Assembly (NCBI GenBank): GCA_030834895.1
Contig: JAUQXA010000024.1
Location: 558,001 to 622,000 of the forward strand
Length of the DNA stretch: 64,000 bases
Direction: 5' to 3'
From: Anaerolineales bacterium
GTDB taxonomy: Bacteria > Chloroflexota > Anaerolineae > Anaerolineales > Villigracilaceae
The translations under genes were made by a program, and so were the position numbers. This document shows positions 1 through 8,530 of the stretch, piece after piece; position 1 is the first letter of the stretch, and every line of letters starts with the position of its first letter. The notes under the pieces are model-generated. The model had not been told where the DNA came from. It saw only the letters and a program-made list of their open reading frames with translations, and made no database searches.

Positions 1-1
1 G

Positions 2-124
2 GAATCCATCGGGCAAAGCATTTACCCGACCACCGTCGACACACTTGGCAACGTGCAAATCTTCGTGAAAAAGGAAAAGATGGAAGAGGCAGTAACACTA
101 CTCAAGGAAATTCAAGGACAATAA
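2..124 (+). CDS. DUF2007-like protein, C-terminal fragment
   Basis: The last 40 codons of a gene that begins before the window, read in frame 2 and ending at TAA. The pattern (glycine-rich stretch, then a TVDTLGNVQIFV-type strand and a C-terminal helix with EAVTLLKEI) resembles the small DUF2007 'putative signal transducing' domain, which ends in this way. It lies 10 nt before the DsrE-like gene and is probably cotranscribed with it. Function unknown; family call rests on a short fragment. Confidence 0.55.
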   Translation, partial: ESIGQSIYPTTVDTLGNVQIFVKKEKMEEAVTLLKEIQGQ

Positions 125-134
125 GGAGCAGGAC

Positions 135-473
135 ATGAAAGACACGGTCATACTGGTCACAAACAACGGCATGGGAAAAGGGGATCAGGCCTTACAGCAC
201 AAACTGGCCGCCAAATATTTTGAGTTACTGGCACAAAACACCCACCTGCCTGCTGCGATCTGTTTTTACACGGACGGTGTAAAGCTGGCAGTTTCAGGGT
301 CACCCGTAATCGAACAACTCAAAGCGCTGGAAGCAAAAGGCGTGCACATCATCCTCTGTTCCACCTGTCTTGATTTTTACGGGCTCAGCAAGGAAGTTCA
401 GGTTGGCATTGTCGGCGGCATGACCGACATCATCGAAGCACAGACAAAAGCTACGAAGGTAATTACCATTTAG
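135..473 (+). CDS. DsrE/YedF-like sulfurtransferase-family protein
   Basis: A 112-residue cytoplasmic protein made of one DsrE-like domain. The N-terminus gives strand VILVTNNGMG followed by a helix; the second half has the CSTCLDFYGL segment, whose second cysteine matches the conserved cysteine of the C-terminal domain of YedF-type selenium/sulfur proteins (family knowledge). No TusA/SirA domain is fused, whereas YedF proteins usually carry one N-terminally. A ribosome site AAGGAG lies just before the ATG, and the gene follows the DUF2007 tail by 10 nt. Likely a persulfide carrier or a regulator of sulfur or selenium handling; the substrate is unknown. Confidence 0.7.
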   Translation: MKDTVILVTNNGMGKGDQALQHKLAAKYFELLAQNTHLPAAICFYTDGVKLAVSGSPVIEQLKALEAKGVHIILCSTCLDFYGLSKEVQVGIVGGMTDIIEAQTKATKVITI

Positions 474-480
474 AAAACCA

Positions 481-511
481 GATCCTAAAGGTTTTGAAAA
501 CTTTTAGGGTC
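481..511. repeat. Hairpin of the CCTAAAGG family
   Basis: Inverted repeat with 15-nt arms around a single base; with two G-U pairs the RNA stem is complete. It sits between the DsrE-like gene and the acyl-CoA dehydrogenase and ends 6 nt before the AAGGAG of the latter. A close relative lies at 37734-37772. It could end the upstream transcript or act as an mRNA stability element; there is no U-run after it. Confidence 0.5.
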
Positions 512-528
512 TTTGACAAGGAGTAAAT

Positions 529-1680
529 ATGAATTTTGACCTGACTGAAGAACAAAAGTTATGGAAGAAAACCGTCCACGATTTTGTGGCGGAGGTAATC
601 AAACCCAAGGCGCAGGAAGTGGACGAGAACGAGGAGTTTAACTGGGACGCTGTCCGCAAGGGAGGTCCGCTTGGGATGACTGGCATGAACATTCCAGAAG
701 AATATGGCGGCTCGAATGTCGATATGGTTTCCTGCACTATCGCAATGGAGGAACTCGGTTGGGGCTGCGGCTCGACCGCCCTGAGCTTCACCGCCCACAA
801 CATGCTTGGCACGGGACCCCTTGCGGTCTATGGCTCGGAGGAATTGAAGAAAGCCTGGCTGCCGCGCATGTCGCAAGGCAGGGGCAAACTCGGCTCGCTG
901 GCGTTGACCGAACCCGATGCTGGTTCTGACCTTCAGGGCGGTTTGACCACCAAAGCCGAAAAACAGGGCGACGAGTGGGTCATTAACGGCGCGAAGATGT
1001 GGTGCACCAATGCGGGTATCGCAGAATACATCATCACCCTCGTCCGCACCGACCCCAAAGGCGGATCGAAATCCTTGAGCATGATCCTTGTCCCGACAGA
1101 TGCCAAAGGGCTGACGATTGGTCCCGCGGAAAAGAAGATGGGGCTGCGCGGCTCCCCCGCTCACGGTATCACCTACGACAACGTGCACGTACAGTTTGGC
1201 AACCTGGTCGGCACGGAAGGACGTGGCTTGCAGCAGACCCTAGCTACTCTCGACTCCGGGCGCATTCTCATCGGCGGAATCTCTGTCGGCTTGGCGCGGG
1301 CGGCGCTCGAAGAATCCGTCAAATATGCCCATGAGCGTAAAGCATTCAACCAGCCTATTGGAGAGTTCCAAGCCGTCCAATTCAAACTGGCAAACATGGC
1401 GCTGGAAATCGAACTGGCGCGGAACATAGTCCACAAGGCGGCGTGGTTGAAGGATCAGGGACGTCCGTTCAGCAAGGAAGCGGCGATGGCAAAACTCTAC
1501 GCCAGCGAAATGGCGGAACGGGTTTGCTATGACGCCATCCAAATCCACGGCGGAAATGGTTACAGCCGGGCATATAATGTGGAAAGAATGTACCGCGACG
1601 CGCGGTTGATGACCATCGGCGAAGGGACGAGCGAAATCCTCAGGCTGGTAATCGCAAGAAGCGTGCTGGCTGGCAAATAA
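529..1680 (+). CDS. Acyl-CoA dehydrogenase
   Basis: 383-residue flavoprotein of normal family length that oxidises acyl-CoA to the 2,3-enoyl-CoA, passing electrons to ETF. Sequence shows the N-terminal helical domain, the middle beta domain with LTEPDAGSDLQGG (FAD contact), and the C-terminal helical domain with FNQPIGEFQAVQFKLA and QIHGGNGYSRAYNVERMYRD. The catalytic base is expected at Glu365 in the EGTSEI segment, the short/branched-chain acyl-CoA dehydrogenase position. Start chosen for AAGGAG five bases upstream. A second, only moderately similar paralogue lies at 4634-5803. Nearby acyl-CoA carboxylase genes suggest a shared role in fatty- or branched-chain acid breakdown (inference). 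Confidence 0.9.
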   Translation: MNFDLTEEQKLWKKTVHDFVAEVIKPKAQEVDENEEFNWDAVRKGGPLGMTGMNIPEEYGGSNVDMVSCTIAMEELGWGCGSTALSFTAHNMLGTGPLAVYGSEELKKAWLPRMSQGRGKLGSLALTEPDAGSDLQGGLTTKAEKQGDEWVINGAKMWCTNAGIAEYIITLVRTDPKGGSKSLSMILVPTDAKGLTIGPAEKKMGLRGSPAHGITYDNVHVQFGNLVGTEGRGLQQTLATLDSGRILIGGISVGLARAALEESVKYAHERKAFNQPIGEFQAVQFKLANMALEIELARNIVHKAAWLKDQGRPFSKEAAMAKLYASEMAERVCYDAIQIHGGNGYSRAYNVERMYRDARLMTIGEGTSEILRLVIARSVLAGK

Positions 1681-1690
1681 TAACCAGCCA

Positions 1691-1786
1691 TGTCATTGCG
1701 AGCGAGCGCTCTCCAGCGAGCGCGGCAATCTCAACTTGCGGGTAGGGGATTGCCTCGGCGGCATAACCCTCCGCCTCGCAATGACA
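1691..1786. repeat. TGTCATTGCGAG palindromic element, copy 1
   Basis: Begins with TGTCATTGCGAG and ends with its exact complement CTCGCAATGACA; the inside carries GGCAATCTC and a GGATTGCC counterpart, so the whole element folds on itself. It separates the convergent acyl-CoA dehydrogenase and methyltransferase genes. Three more copies are at 10046, 24212 and 50912. Confidence 0.85.
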
Positions 1787-1796
1787 TAACTAACAC

Positions 1797-2348
1797 CTAC
1801 TTTTTTAGGATCACCCAGGCATTTCCATCTTCCGCCCTGACCGTTTTTTCACCTTCTGGAAACAAACCCATAATTTCCTCTAGTGCGAGGAAGTGACTCC
1901 GCATCAGCAATAGTTTTTCGGCAAGCGCGATCAATTTGACGCCGAAAACGCGGATGTCCGGTTCTTCGATAACCAGCAGTCCGCCCGGCTTGAGTACGCG
2001 GTACATTTCGCGGGCGCTGTCAGTGTGGTGGATGACGTGATGCAGCGCATCCACCATGATGACGCGCTCGAAGGAGTTATCGGCAAAAGGCAGGGATTCA
2101 GAATGTCCACAAATGGAATCGAGCAAAGAACGCGGAGACTCTTTCAACATCCCAAAGGAAACATCCGCAATAATTACTTCATCCACCAGATGGCGGAGCG
2201 CAGATGCGACCCGTCCCGTGCCACCGCCCACATCGAGCAGTCTCCCACTGACGGGTAAGTCGGCCAGTTCGCGCATGACAGCAACTTTGGAATAGGTTAC
2301 ACGGGCATACAACGGAGCGATGGCGGCGAAATGGTCAAAGGTTGGCAT
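1797..2348 (-). CDS. Class I SAM-dependent methyltransferase
   Basis: 183-residue soluble protein with a Methyltransf_11-type Rossmann fold. Motif I is LLDVGGGTGRVASAL (about residues 37-51), followed by an acidic end of strand 2 (IIADVS), the SLPFADNSFERVIM region and a post-motif with LKPGGLLVIEEPD. It is the last gene of a minus-strand operon starting at 4539; its ATG overlaps the comEA stop by one base (TAATG), which suggests translational coupling. Substrate unknown; small-molecule or quinone methylation are both possible. Confidence 0.8.
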   Translation of the reverse strand: MPTFDHFAAIAPLYARVTYSKVAVMRELADLPVSGRLLDVGGGTGRVASALRHLVDEVIIADVSFGMLKESPRSLLDSICGHSESLPFADNSFERVIMVDALHHVIHHTDSAREMYRVLKPGGLLVIEEPDIRVFGVKLIALAEKLLLMRSHFLALEEIMGLFPEGEKTVRAEDGNAWVILKK

Positions 2349-2947
2349 TAATATACCGTTACCAAATCCTTTATTTGATCGAATGTGGATTGACCAACAC
2401 CGGAAACATTCAAAAGATCCTCGACAACATAGAATCCGTTCTGGTCGCGATAGTCAATGATCCGTTGGGCAAGGGTCGGGCCAATCCCCGGCAAAGCCTC
2501 AAGCTCTTCCTGTGTGGCTGTGTTTAGATTCAACAACTCAGCATCCGTATTCCCGGTCGGCTCGCTGGTGGCAACGGAATTATTGTCTTCAGTGGACGGA
2601 AGATCCACTACGTCGCCGGCTTTGGTCACCTCCCTGCCATCCTGGTACGGGATGACCAACTGTTGACCGTCCACCAGCAACGCAGCAAGGTTAAGCGTAT
2701 CCATGTTGGACTCGGCGAGCAAACCACCTGCCGCGTCAATGGCGTCCTGCACGCGCGCGCCTTCCGCAAGTTCATATAATCCCGGGCGTGGCACTGCGCC
2801 GACAACATGCACCGCGATGGGAGCCTGGGTTGGCGCGGGCTGCAATAGGATAGGTTCGCCAGCGGGCGCGCGAGAGACAAAGACCAGCACACCCGCAAGC
2901 ACAAAACCCGCCAGCACTCCGACCAGGACATACAAAACGTTTTTCAT
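2348..2947 (-). CDS. comEA: ComEA-like helix-hairpin-helix DNA-binding protein
   Basis: 199 residues: one N-terminal membrane anchor (about residues 4-25), an SLBB-type segment (IAVHVVGAVPRPGLYEL onward, about 43-105), a low-complexity acidic linker, and a C-terminal pair of helix-hairpin-helix motifs (LNTATQEELEALPGIGP and VEDLLNVSGVGQ). This is the layout of ComEA, the membrane-anchored receptor that binds incoming double-stranded DNA in natural transformation. No comEC or other competence gene is in the window, so uptake function is inferred. It lies 10 nt downstream of the GNAT gene. Confidence 0.85.
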   Translation of the reverse strand: MKNVLYVLVGVLAGFVLAGVLVFVSRAPAGEPILLQPAPTQAPIAVHVVGAVPRPGLYELAEGARVQDAIDAAGGLLAESNMDTLNLAALLVDGQQLVIPYQDGREVTKAGDVVDLPSTEDNNSVATSEPTGNTDAELLNLNTATQEELEALPGIGPTLAQRIIDYRDQNGFYVVEDLLNVSGVGQSTFDQIKDLVTVY

Positions 2948-2957
2948 ACGGATGATT

Positions 2958-3401
2958 TTACTCCAACTTCATCACCAGCAATTCCTCCCCTGGTTTTCGG
3001 AATAAAACAGCAACGTCAAACAGTTTCCTTATCCGCGCAAAGTAGCGCGGCATTTGCTCCACCTTAATCACCCGAAAGCCAAACTTTTCATACATCGGTC
3101 CGTTGTGAGACATGCACGTCAAATATAAAGGCCTGGGGTTTTCGCGCATCAACACTTCAATTATAGCCCGCGCAAGTCCACGTCCGCGATGCTCGGGATG
3201 GACTGCAATCGAAGCCAGCTCGCGGACATCCGACCCGTGAGGCTTGACCTGACCACAAGCGGCCACCTGCCTGGTTTGATCCACAGCGACAACAAAGCGT
3301 CTCCAGTCCAGACCTGTGGGGTTGATACCAACCAGATGGATCAAGCTCCTGATTTGGGTCGACTCGGACTCCAGTGCGGGACGAATTTCGTAGCCAGTCA
3401 T
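2958..3401 (-). CDS. GNAT family N-acetyltransferase
   Basis: 147-residue single-domain GNAT enzyme. Motif A reads ELASIAVHPEHRGRGLARAII, giving the R-G-R-G-x-A acetyl-CoA pyrophosphate loop; motif B is near YEKFGFRVI. The reading frame stays open far upstream, but the start MTGYEIRP is chosen because its ATG overlaps the stop of the preceding protease gene as ATGA and because the longer N-terminus would only mirror that gene. Acceptor substrate unknown. Confidence 0.8.
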   Translation of the reverse strand: MTGYEIRPALESESTQIRSLIHLVGINPTGLDWRRFVVAVDQTRQVAACGQVKPHGSDVRELASIAVHPEHRGRGLARAIIEVLMRENPRPLYLTCMSHNGPMYEKFGFRVIKVEQMPRYFARIRKLFDVAVLFRKPGEELLVMKLE

Positions 3402-4012
3402 ATCACTCCAGCTGCGACCATGATGACAAAGGTGGAGATAAACCAATGGATAAGAAAGGGCCAGATAAAGGACTTTGTGCGGTACGCCACCCAGCCAAAG
3501 GCAAACCCGCCAAAAATGGTGGAGAGCGTCTCGACATCGGGCTTGCCGATGTGAGCCAGCGCAAACGGGACGGCTTGCAGCCATAGGGCATCATGACCAA
3601 AACGCCGCATATAGGCAAACAGTATCCAACCGCGAAAGAAGAATTCCCAGCCAATGAGATCGAGAAAGGTTGTCCACGGGAGTCCGGGCAATAACCAAGC
3701 ATAGTAGGTCTGCATCGACTCATTGCCCTGTCCCAGAAAATACAGGATGGGAGCCATGATGAGAATGCCGAGCACAGTGTAGGTCAAACCCAGTTTCCAA
3801 TCTCCGAAAGTAAAGCCGTATTGCTTTGGATTCTCACGAAACAGGAACAGGGTCAATAACACGGGGATGGCGAAATAAAAGATGAAACGATCCCAGTGTT
3901 TATAAGCAGTGAAGGTGTAATAATGGTCAACGGTCAACAGCAGGGTGCTGACAACCGTTACCACCACGACTTTCCAGTCGAAGTTCAGTCTTTCGCCAAG
4001 TAAATATTTCAT
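3398..4012 (-). CDS. CPBP (CAAX/Abi-like) intramembrane metalloprotease homologue
   Basis: 204-residue polytopic membrane protein with about six hydrophobic helices and a CPBP domain in the C-terminal half. Motif 1 reads WEFFFRG instead of EExxxR, so the first glutamate is tryptophan; motif 2 FALAHIG keeps its histidine; motif 3 LIHWFIS keeps the histidine but has serine in place of the usual asparagine. It may therefore be a weakened or inactive member, or one using other ligands. Start set at the ATG that overlaps the SET gene stop (TGATG); a TTG one codon earlier is possible. It ends in an ATGA overlap with the GNAT gene. Confidence 0.75.
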   Translation of the reverse strand: MKYLLGERLNFDWKVVVVTVVSTLLLTVDHYYTFTAYKHWDRFIFYFAIPVLLTLFLFRENPKQYGFTFGDWKLGLTYTVLGILIMAPILYFLGQGNESMQTYYAWLLPGLPWTTFLDLIGWEFFFRGWILFAYMRRFGHDALWLQAVPFALAHIGKPDVETLSTIFGGFAFGWVAYRTKSFIWPFLIHWFISTFVIMVAAGVI

Positions 4013-4539
4013 CAAAGGTTATTTGGGGTATGGGCACGCATAGCGGCAATCCGCCGTGCGAGGTAAGGAGAAAAATATCCGTTGTATTTTTTCCACAGTT
4101 CGGGAATCTCCCAGTCATCACCAGTGATTTTCTTTCGGCAGCTTGAAGAACCACAAAAACACTCGAATTCATCGTAGGGACTGCCGTCCGACATGGCATA
4201 GTCGAAGGTCAACTCTTCGCCGGGCTGTATGTCACGCATAGCTACCAATCCAATCTGGCCAAAGAAACCCAGGTTTGGTTCGCAGGAATGATTGAAACAG
4301 TCATTCGGCTCCGGTTCTTCAGAAGTCAACAGATACAGACCCTCGTCCAATTGAAGAATGCGTTGGGTAAAGCGCGGCATGGACGGGTCGAGTTCGTCTG
4401 CGGAAATAATTTGTCCACCCCACAGGGAAACAAGTTCGTCTTTGACAATGGCGGTTATAGCGAATACACCACATCCACCCTCGGAATGTTCGCGGTTTTC
4501 GCATTTGGGGTTGAGATAGGATCGGGAGCGTTTATTCAT
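4012..4539 (-). CDS. SET domain protein (putative protein-lysine methyltransferase)
   Basis: 175 residues. It carries the core SET motifs: NDCFNHSCEPNLGF (the NHSCxPN SAM-binding knot), GEELTFDYAM with the conserved tyrosine, and a cysteine-rich post-SET tail CFCGSSSCRKKI that would bind zinc with the NHSC cysteine. The family transfers methyl groups to lysine side chains; the bacterial target here is unknown. First gene of the minus-strand operon. The start was placed at the ATG lying seven bases after a TATAAT box (4547-4552, minus), implying a leaderless or nearly leaderless transcript. Confidence 0.82.
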   Translation of the reverse strand: MNKRSRSYLNPKCENREHSEGGCGVFAITAIVKDELVSLWGGQIISADELDPSMPRFTQRILQLDEGLYLLTSEEPEPNDCFNHSCEPNLGFFGQIGLVAMRDIQPGEELTFDYAMSDGSPYDEFECFCGSSSCRKKITGDDWEIPELWKKYNGYFSPYLARRIAAMRAHTPNNL

Positions 4540-4633
4540 AGAAAGAATTATACAAGAGAAACGGAAGGGATGGCGCGTAAAATCCACACAATGGGGCGGT
4601 ATAATCCTGAAAACCCTTCGCCAGAGGTGACAA

Positions 4634-5803
4634 ATGACAGACCTGCCCATTCATCCACTCAGCACAGAACATCAGATGCTGCGCGACGCCGCCCGCGACT
4701 TCGCACAAAAGGAAATCTCCCCAATTGCAGCGGATTTCGACCAAAGCGGGGAGTTCCCGTACGCCACAATAAAAAAAATGGGGGAATTGGGCTTCATGGG
4801 GATTGAAGTTCCCGAACAATATGGCGGCGCGGAGATGGACGCGCTTGCCTATGTGTTGGCGGTTGAAGAAATCTCCAAAGCGGATGCTTCGCATGGCGTC
4901 ATTATGTCAGTGAACAATTCCCTATACTGTCATGGAGTCCTGAACTTTGGGACAGAGGAACAGAAAAAGAAATTCATCATGCCGGTTGCTTCGGGCGCAG
5001 CCATTGGGGCCTACTCCCTGACCGAACCCCAAAGCGGATCAGACGCGGGGACAATGAAAAGCCGCGCCATCCGTGATGGTGATTTTTACGTTTTGAACGG
5101 ACGCAAGTCCTGGGTCACCAGCGGTCCCGTGGCGGACTACCTCGTGGTCTTCATGATGACCGACCCGGAGAAAAAACAAAAAGGCATCACTGCTTTCCTT
5201 GTGGACGGCAAGACAAAGGGGGTGGTGCGAGGCAGGAAGGAACCCAAGCTCGGCATCCGCGCCTCGGCGACTAGCGAACTGGTCTTTGAAGATTGCCGTA
5301 TTCCCGCTGAGAATAGACTCGGAGAAGAAGGTGAAGGTTTCAAAATTGCCATGACAGTTTTGGACGCCGGTCGCATTGGCATTGCTGCACAAGCACTTGG
5401 AATTGCCGAAGCCGCCTACGAAGCCGCGCGTCAATACGCTGGTCAACGGGAGGCATTCGGTCAACCAATTGGCGCATTTCAAGGGACTGGCTTCAAAATC
5501 GCGGACATGAAAACCCGAATCGAAGCCGCGCGTCTTTTGACCTACAACGCGGCAATTGCCAAGGAAAATTCCAAACAGACCGGCAAAAGATATTCGCTTG
5601 AAGCATCTATGGCGAAGTTATATGCGTCGGAAACCGCCATGTTCGTGGCGCATCAAGCCATACAAATTCACGGCGGCGTGGGCTACAGCGGGGACCTGCC
5701 TGTGGAACGATATTTCCGTGACGCGAAGATCACAGAAATCTACGAGGGCACGAGCGAGATTCAAAGGCTTGTCATTTCAAGGTCCGAATTGGGACTCAAA
5801 TGA
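4634..5803 (+). CDS. Acyl-CoA dehydrogenase
   Basis: 389-residue acyl-CoA dehydrogenase, resembling the butyryl/short-chain subgroup. Seen: SLTEPQSGSDAGT, AFGQPIGAFQGTGFKIADM, IHGGVGYSGDLPVERYFRD, and IYEGTSEIQRLV with the catalytic glutamate at residue 371. A ribosome site AGAGGTGA precedes the ATG, and a TATAAT at 4600-4605 gives a short leader, back to back with the promoter of the SET gene. Its stop overlaps the start of a degraded alcohol dehydrogenase (ATGA), so the two were once an operon. Electron acceptor presumably ETF, not encoded here. Confidence 0.9.
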   Translation: MTDLPIHPLSTEHQMLRDAARDFAQKEISPIAADFDQSGEFPYATIKKMGELGFMGIEVPEQYGGAEMDALAYVLAVEEISKADASHGVIMSVNNSLYCHGVLNFGTEEQKKKFIMPVASGAAIGAYSLTEPQSGSDAGTMKSRAIRDGDFYVLNGRKSWVTSGPVADYLVVFMMTDPEKKQKGITAFLVDGKTKGVVRGRKEPKLGIRASATSELVFEDCRIPAENRLGEEGEGFKIAMTVLDAGRIGIAAQALGIAEAAYEAARQYAGQREAFGQPIGAFQGTGFKIADMKTRIEAARLLTYNAAIAKENSKQTGKRYSLEASMAKLYASETAMFVAHQAIQIHGGVGYSGDLPVERYFRDAKITEIYEGTSEIQRLVISRSELGLK

Positions 5804-6027
5804 AAGCAATTCTGGCCTATCAGCCCGGCTGGTCGAGACCCAAGTTGGAACTCCCCTACATCAATGGCGCGGACCGCGCAGGCGAAATCGTAAAACTGGG
5901 AGCGGGCACGGCTGGTAAACTTAACCCCTCCATCGACAGCAGTTTCCCGCTTCGGAAAACCGCTGCCGCGCAAGAACGTCTGTGGTGTGATAAAAATTCT
6001 GGAAAGATAACACTCGATATTTCATAA
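5800..6027 (+). pseudogene. Zinc-type alcohol dehydrogenase / quinone oxidoreductase, deletion remnant
   Basis: A 75-codon open frame joins three separate pieces of a medium-chain dehydrogenase of about 340 residues. Residues 1-10 match the N-terminus (MKAILAYQPG), 11-37 match the segment before the zinc site (KLELPYINGADRAGEIVKLG), and 38-75 match the extreme C-terminus (IDSSFPL, AAAQERLW, GKITLDI). The zinc-binding, catalytic and NAD-binding regions are all missing. Both deletions kept the frame, and the ATGA overlap with the preceding gene is intact. The glycosyltransferase ATG follows the stop with no gap. It cannot be an active dehydrogenase. Confidence 0.75.
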
Positions 6028-8109
6028 ATGAATTTCCTAAAACGTATTCCCCTATTTGAAGTTCTTCTGGTTACAGTCATTCTAAGCATCCACCTGTACG
6101 CAGCGCTCTCCGACGCCTACAACTTTCCCAATGTATGGTTCAAGCGCGATGACGCCTACTATTATTTCAAAGTCGCGCAGAATATTACCGAGGGACTTGG
6201 CAGCACCTTCGACGGCATCAACATGACCAACGGTTATCATCCCCTGTGGATGTTGGTCTGCATCCCGGTTTTTGCATTTGCCCGGTTTGACTTGATCCTG
6301 CCGCTGCGAATTCTGATGATGGTCATTGGAGTATTGAATGCTGCAACCGCCGTCATCATTTACAGGCTGGTGAAAGGCAACCTCTCCCACGCCGTGGCAA
6401 TCCTTGCTGCATCCTTCTGGGCATTTAACTCCATTATTTACGAGAGCGTCTACATGCTCGGACTGGAAACCGCACTTGCCGCATTTGCAGTCGCCTTGTT
6501 TATTTATAAACTCTGGCAGTTCGAAAAACAATGGCGCACAGGACCCGTCACCGCGAGGCGAATTGCCATACTTGCCGTTTGCGCAACACTCGTGATGTTC
6601 AGCCGCCTCGACCTGGTTTTCCTGGCAATCATCGGAGGCATCTGGATTGTTTTTCACGGCAAACCCATGCGCGCGCTTTTACCGCTGGATATACTGATTA
6701 TTTTTGTTTCCATAACCACCTCCATTGCCCTCCGCACGGGAATCGCTCAATACAACTCGACGTACGCGGCTTCGGCAGTGGAGGCAGTGGTCCTGATGCT
6801 GGTCATCAAAATCCTCTTCCTATACCTGTTTGGAGCATACCAGCATCCACATTTGGATTTGCCTTTGAAAACGATTCGCCAGACCGGACTGGCAGTGACC
6901 ATTAGCTCCATACTTTCAGTTATTGCTTATATGCTTCTTGTCCAGATGGGCTTCGGAAAAACCTTTCCACGAAGCGCCTTTCTAATTGACTGGGGGCTAA
7001 GTTTTGTACTGTTGCTGGTGCTTCGATTGGCGATGTATTGGTTTGGCGACGCAAACATCAACCCCCGTAAAGAGGTTTTCAACCCCCTGGCTGAACTCCA
7101 AATCAATTGGAAAAAATGGCTTGCGGACGGAGTCGCCTATTACGGAGTTGTTGGTGGCGCGCTTGCCTTGTACATGCTTTACAACAAGATTGCATTTGGC
7201 ACATCCTCGCCAGTCAGCGGGCAGATCAAACGCTGGTGGGGAACATTAATCAGCACAGCCTATGAAGGCCCGGCACCCGATTGGACAAGTTTCTTTGGCA
7301 TAGGTTATGGCTGGGCCTACGATGCCTGGCAGCCTGTGTCGAGCCTGTTCCTTTGGATGGGAAAACTAATATTTCCGCTTTATCCTGGTCCCACCACATT
7401 GGACGAGCGTTATTATATTTCGATGGCCACAGTAATACTGCTTGTGCTTATCATTTTATTGATGAACGCACGTCGCGTACGCAGGCTGGCTTCGAACATG
7501 GCATTGATTCCACTGGCGGCAGGCTGCGGAGCGCAAATTCTTTCGTATACAGTCACAGCCTATGGCGGCGTGAAGGAATGGTATTGGTCCAGTGAAATGG
7601 TTCTGGTGACGCTTGTAGGCAGTTTGCTATTGCACCTGATTTTGCGCCCATTGCAAAAGATAAAGTTAACCCGTTTTGCCCTTGAAATTGCCGCCATCGC
7701 GTTGAGCGCCTCCATCGCGTATGAGTTTATCGTTGGCGTGAAAGCTGTCATGCGCTACAACTACTTCCCCGCCGATCGTCCCTACATGGAAGTATTATCG
7801 TACCTCGAAGAGAATACTCCACCAGGCGCAATCATTGGCATGACAGGCGGCGGAAACGTGGGTTACTTCATCCATGACCGCACGATTGTCAACATGGACG
7901 GGTTGATTAACAGCTATGATTATTTTCGCGCCCTGCAAAACAGGGATGCCCCTACTTACCTTAAGCAACGCGGCATGACTATCGTGTTTGCAAATCCGCG
8001 CCTGCTCGTACTGCCGCCATATTATGGGCAGTTTGCGCCTTATTTCGAAAATTACAGCGAATATGGCGGTAAAAACCTGATTTACCTCCTCGAAGAGCCA
8101 AAATATTAG
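6028..8109 (+). CDS. GT-C fold membrane glycosyltransferase (GT39/ArnT-like)
   Basis: 693-residue integral membrane protein with roughly eleven hydrophobic helices and a C-terminal soluble domain (from about residue 590). The first outer loop contains the acidic pair in WFKRDDAYYYFKVAQ followed by GxxSTFDG and NGYHPLWM, a pattern of lipid-phosphosugar-dependent GT-C transferases. These move a sugar from polyprenyl phosphate to protein or glycolipid on the outside of the membrane. The exact donor and acceptor are unknown. ATG directly follows the stop of the dehydrogenase remnant; no good Shine-Dalgarno is seen. Confidence 0.7.
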   Translation: MNFLKRIPLFEVLLVTVILSIHLYAALSDAYNFPNVWFKRDDAYYYFKVAQNITEGLGSTFDGINMTNGYHPLWMLVCIPVFAFARFDLILPLRILMMVIGVLNAATAVIIYRLVKGNLSHAVAILAASFWAFNSIIYESVYMLGLETALAAFAVALFIYKLWQFEKQWRTGPVTARRIAILAVCATLVMFSRLDLVFLAIIGGIWIVFHGKPMRALLPLDILIIFVSITTSIALRTGIAQYNSTYAASAVEAVVLMLVIKILFLYLFGAYQHPHLDLPLKTIRQTGLAVTISSILSVIAYMLLVQMGFGKTFPRSAFLIDWGLSFVLLLVLRLAMYWFGDANINPRKEVFNPLAELQINWKKWLADGVAYYGVVGGALALYMLYNKIAFGTSSPVSGQIKRWWGTLISTAYEGPAPDWTSFFGIGYGWAYDAWQPVSSLFLWMGKLIFPLYPGPTTLDERYYISMATVILLVLIILLMNARRVRRLASNMALIPLAAGCGAQILSYTVTAYGGVKEWYWSSEMVLVTLVGSLLLHLILRPLQKIKLTRFALEIAAIALSASIAYEFIVGVKAVMRYNYFPADRPYMEVLSYLEENTPPGAIIGMTGGGNVGYFIHDRTIVNMDGLINSYDYFRALQNRDAPTYLKQRGMTIVFANPRLLVLPPYYGQFAPYFENYSEYGGKNLIYLLEEPKY

Positions 8110-8113
8110 CGGC

Positions 8114-8530
8114 ATGGACAAGCCTCCCTTTCGAGTAACCCTGTTGACCTGGCTGGTGTTAATCATGTCAGCGTGGAACGGGTTGCGCTTATGGACAGCC
8201 CTTGCCTGGCAGGATGTGTTGGCCGAGTTCCGGGCATCGCCGTCACCCATCGTCACAGCAATCAGCGGCGGGGTGTGGATGGTCGTTGGAATCGTCCTCG
8301 TCTGGAGCATCTGGCAGAAAAAGCCCTGGACTGTGAATCTGCTGGTTGGGGTCGCGGCAGGCTACAGCGCCTGGTATTGGATCGAACGGCTCGTCTGGCA
8401 AAACCCGCATCCAAACTGGTTGTTCGCTGTTATAGTAAATCTGGCAGGGATCGTCTTTATCTTATTCAACGCAAGATTATTGTCGAGAGAGGCACATGAG
8501 CGAAAAATCGAAAATCGAACAGTTGACTGA
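8114..8530 (+). CDS. Small four-helix membrane protein, unknown function
   Basis: 138 residues with four predicted hydrophobic segments (about 10-28, 48-65, 72-92, 100-120) and a charged C-terminus. No family recognised. It starts 4 nt after the glycosyltransferase stop and its last 35 nt overlap the start of the carboxyltransferase gene, so all three are likely cotranscribed. A helper of the glycosyltransferase is possible but unsupported. Confidence 0.65.
   Translation: MDKPPFRVTLLTWLVLIMSAWNGLRLWTALAWQDVLAEFRASPSPIVTAISGGVWMVVGIVLVWSIWQKKPWTVNLLVGVAAGYSAWYWIERLVWQNPHPNWLFAVIVNLAGIVFILFNARLLSREAHERKIENRTVD

Noticed and set aside
2958..3584. Longer N-terminus for the GNAT gene (208 residues)
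   Set aside because: The extra part is out of frame with, and mirrors, the overlapping protease gene; it has no domain and the ATGA overlap favours the shorter start.
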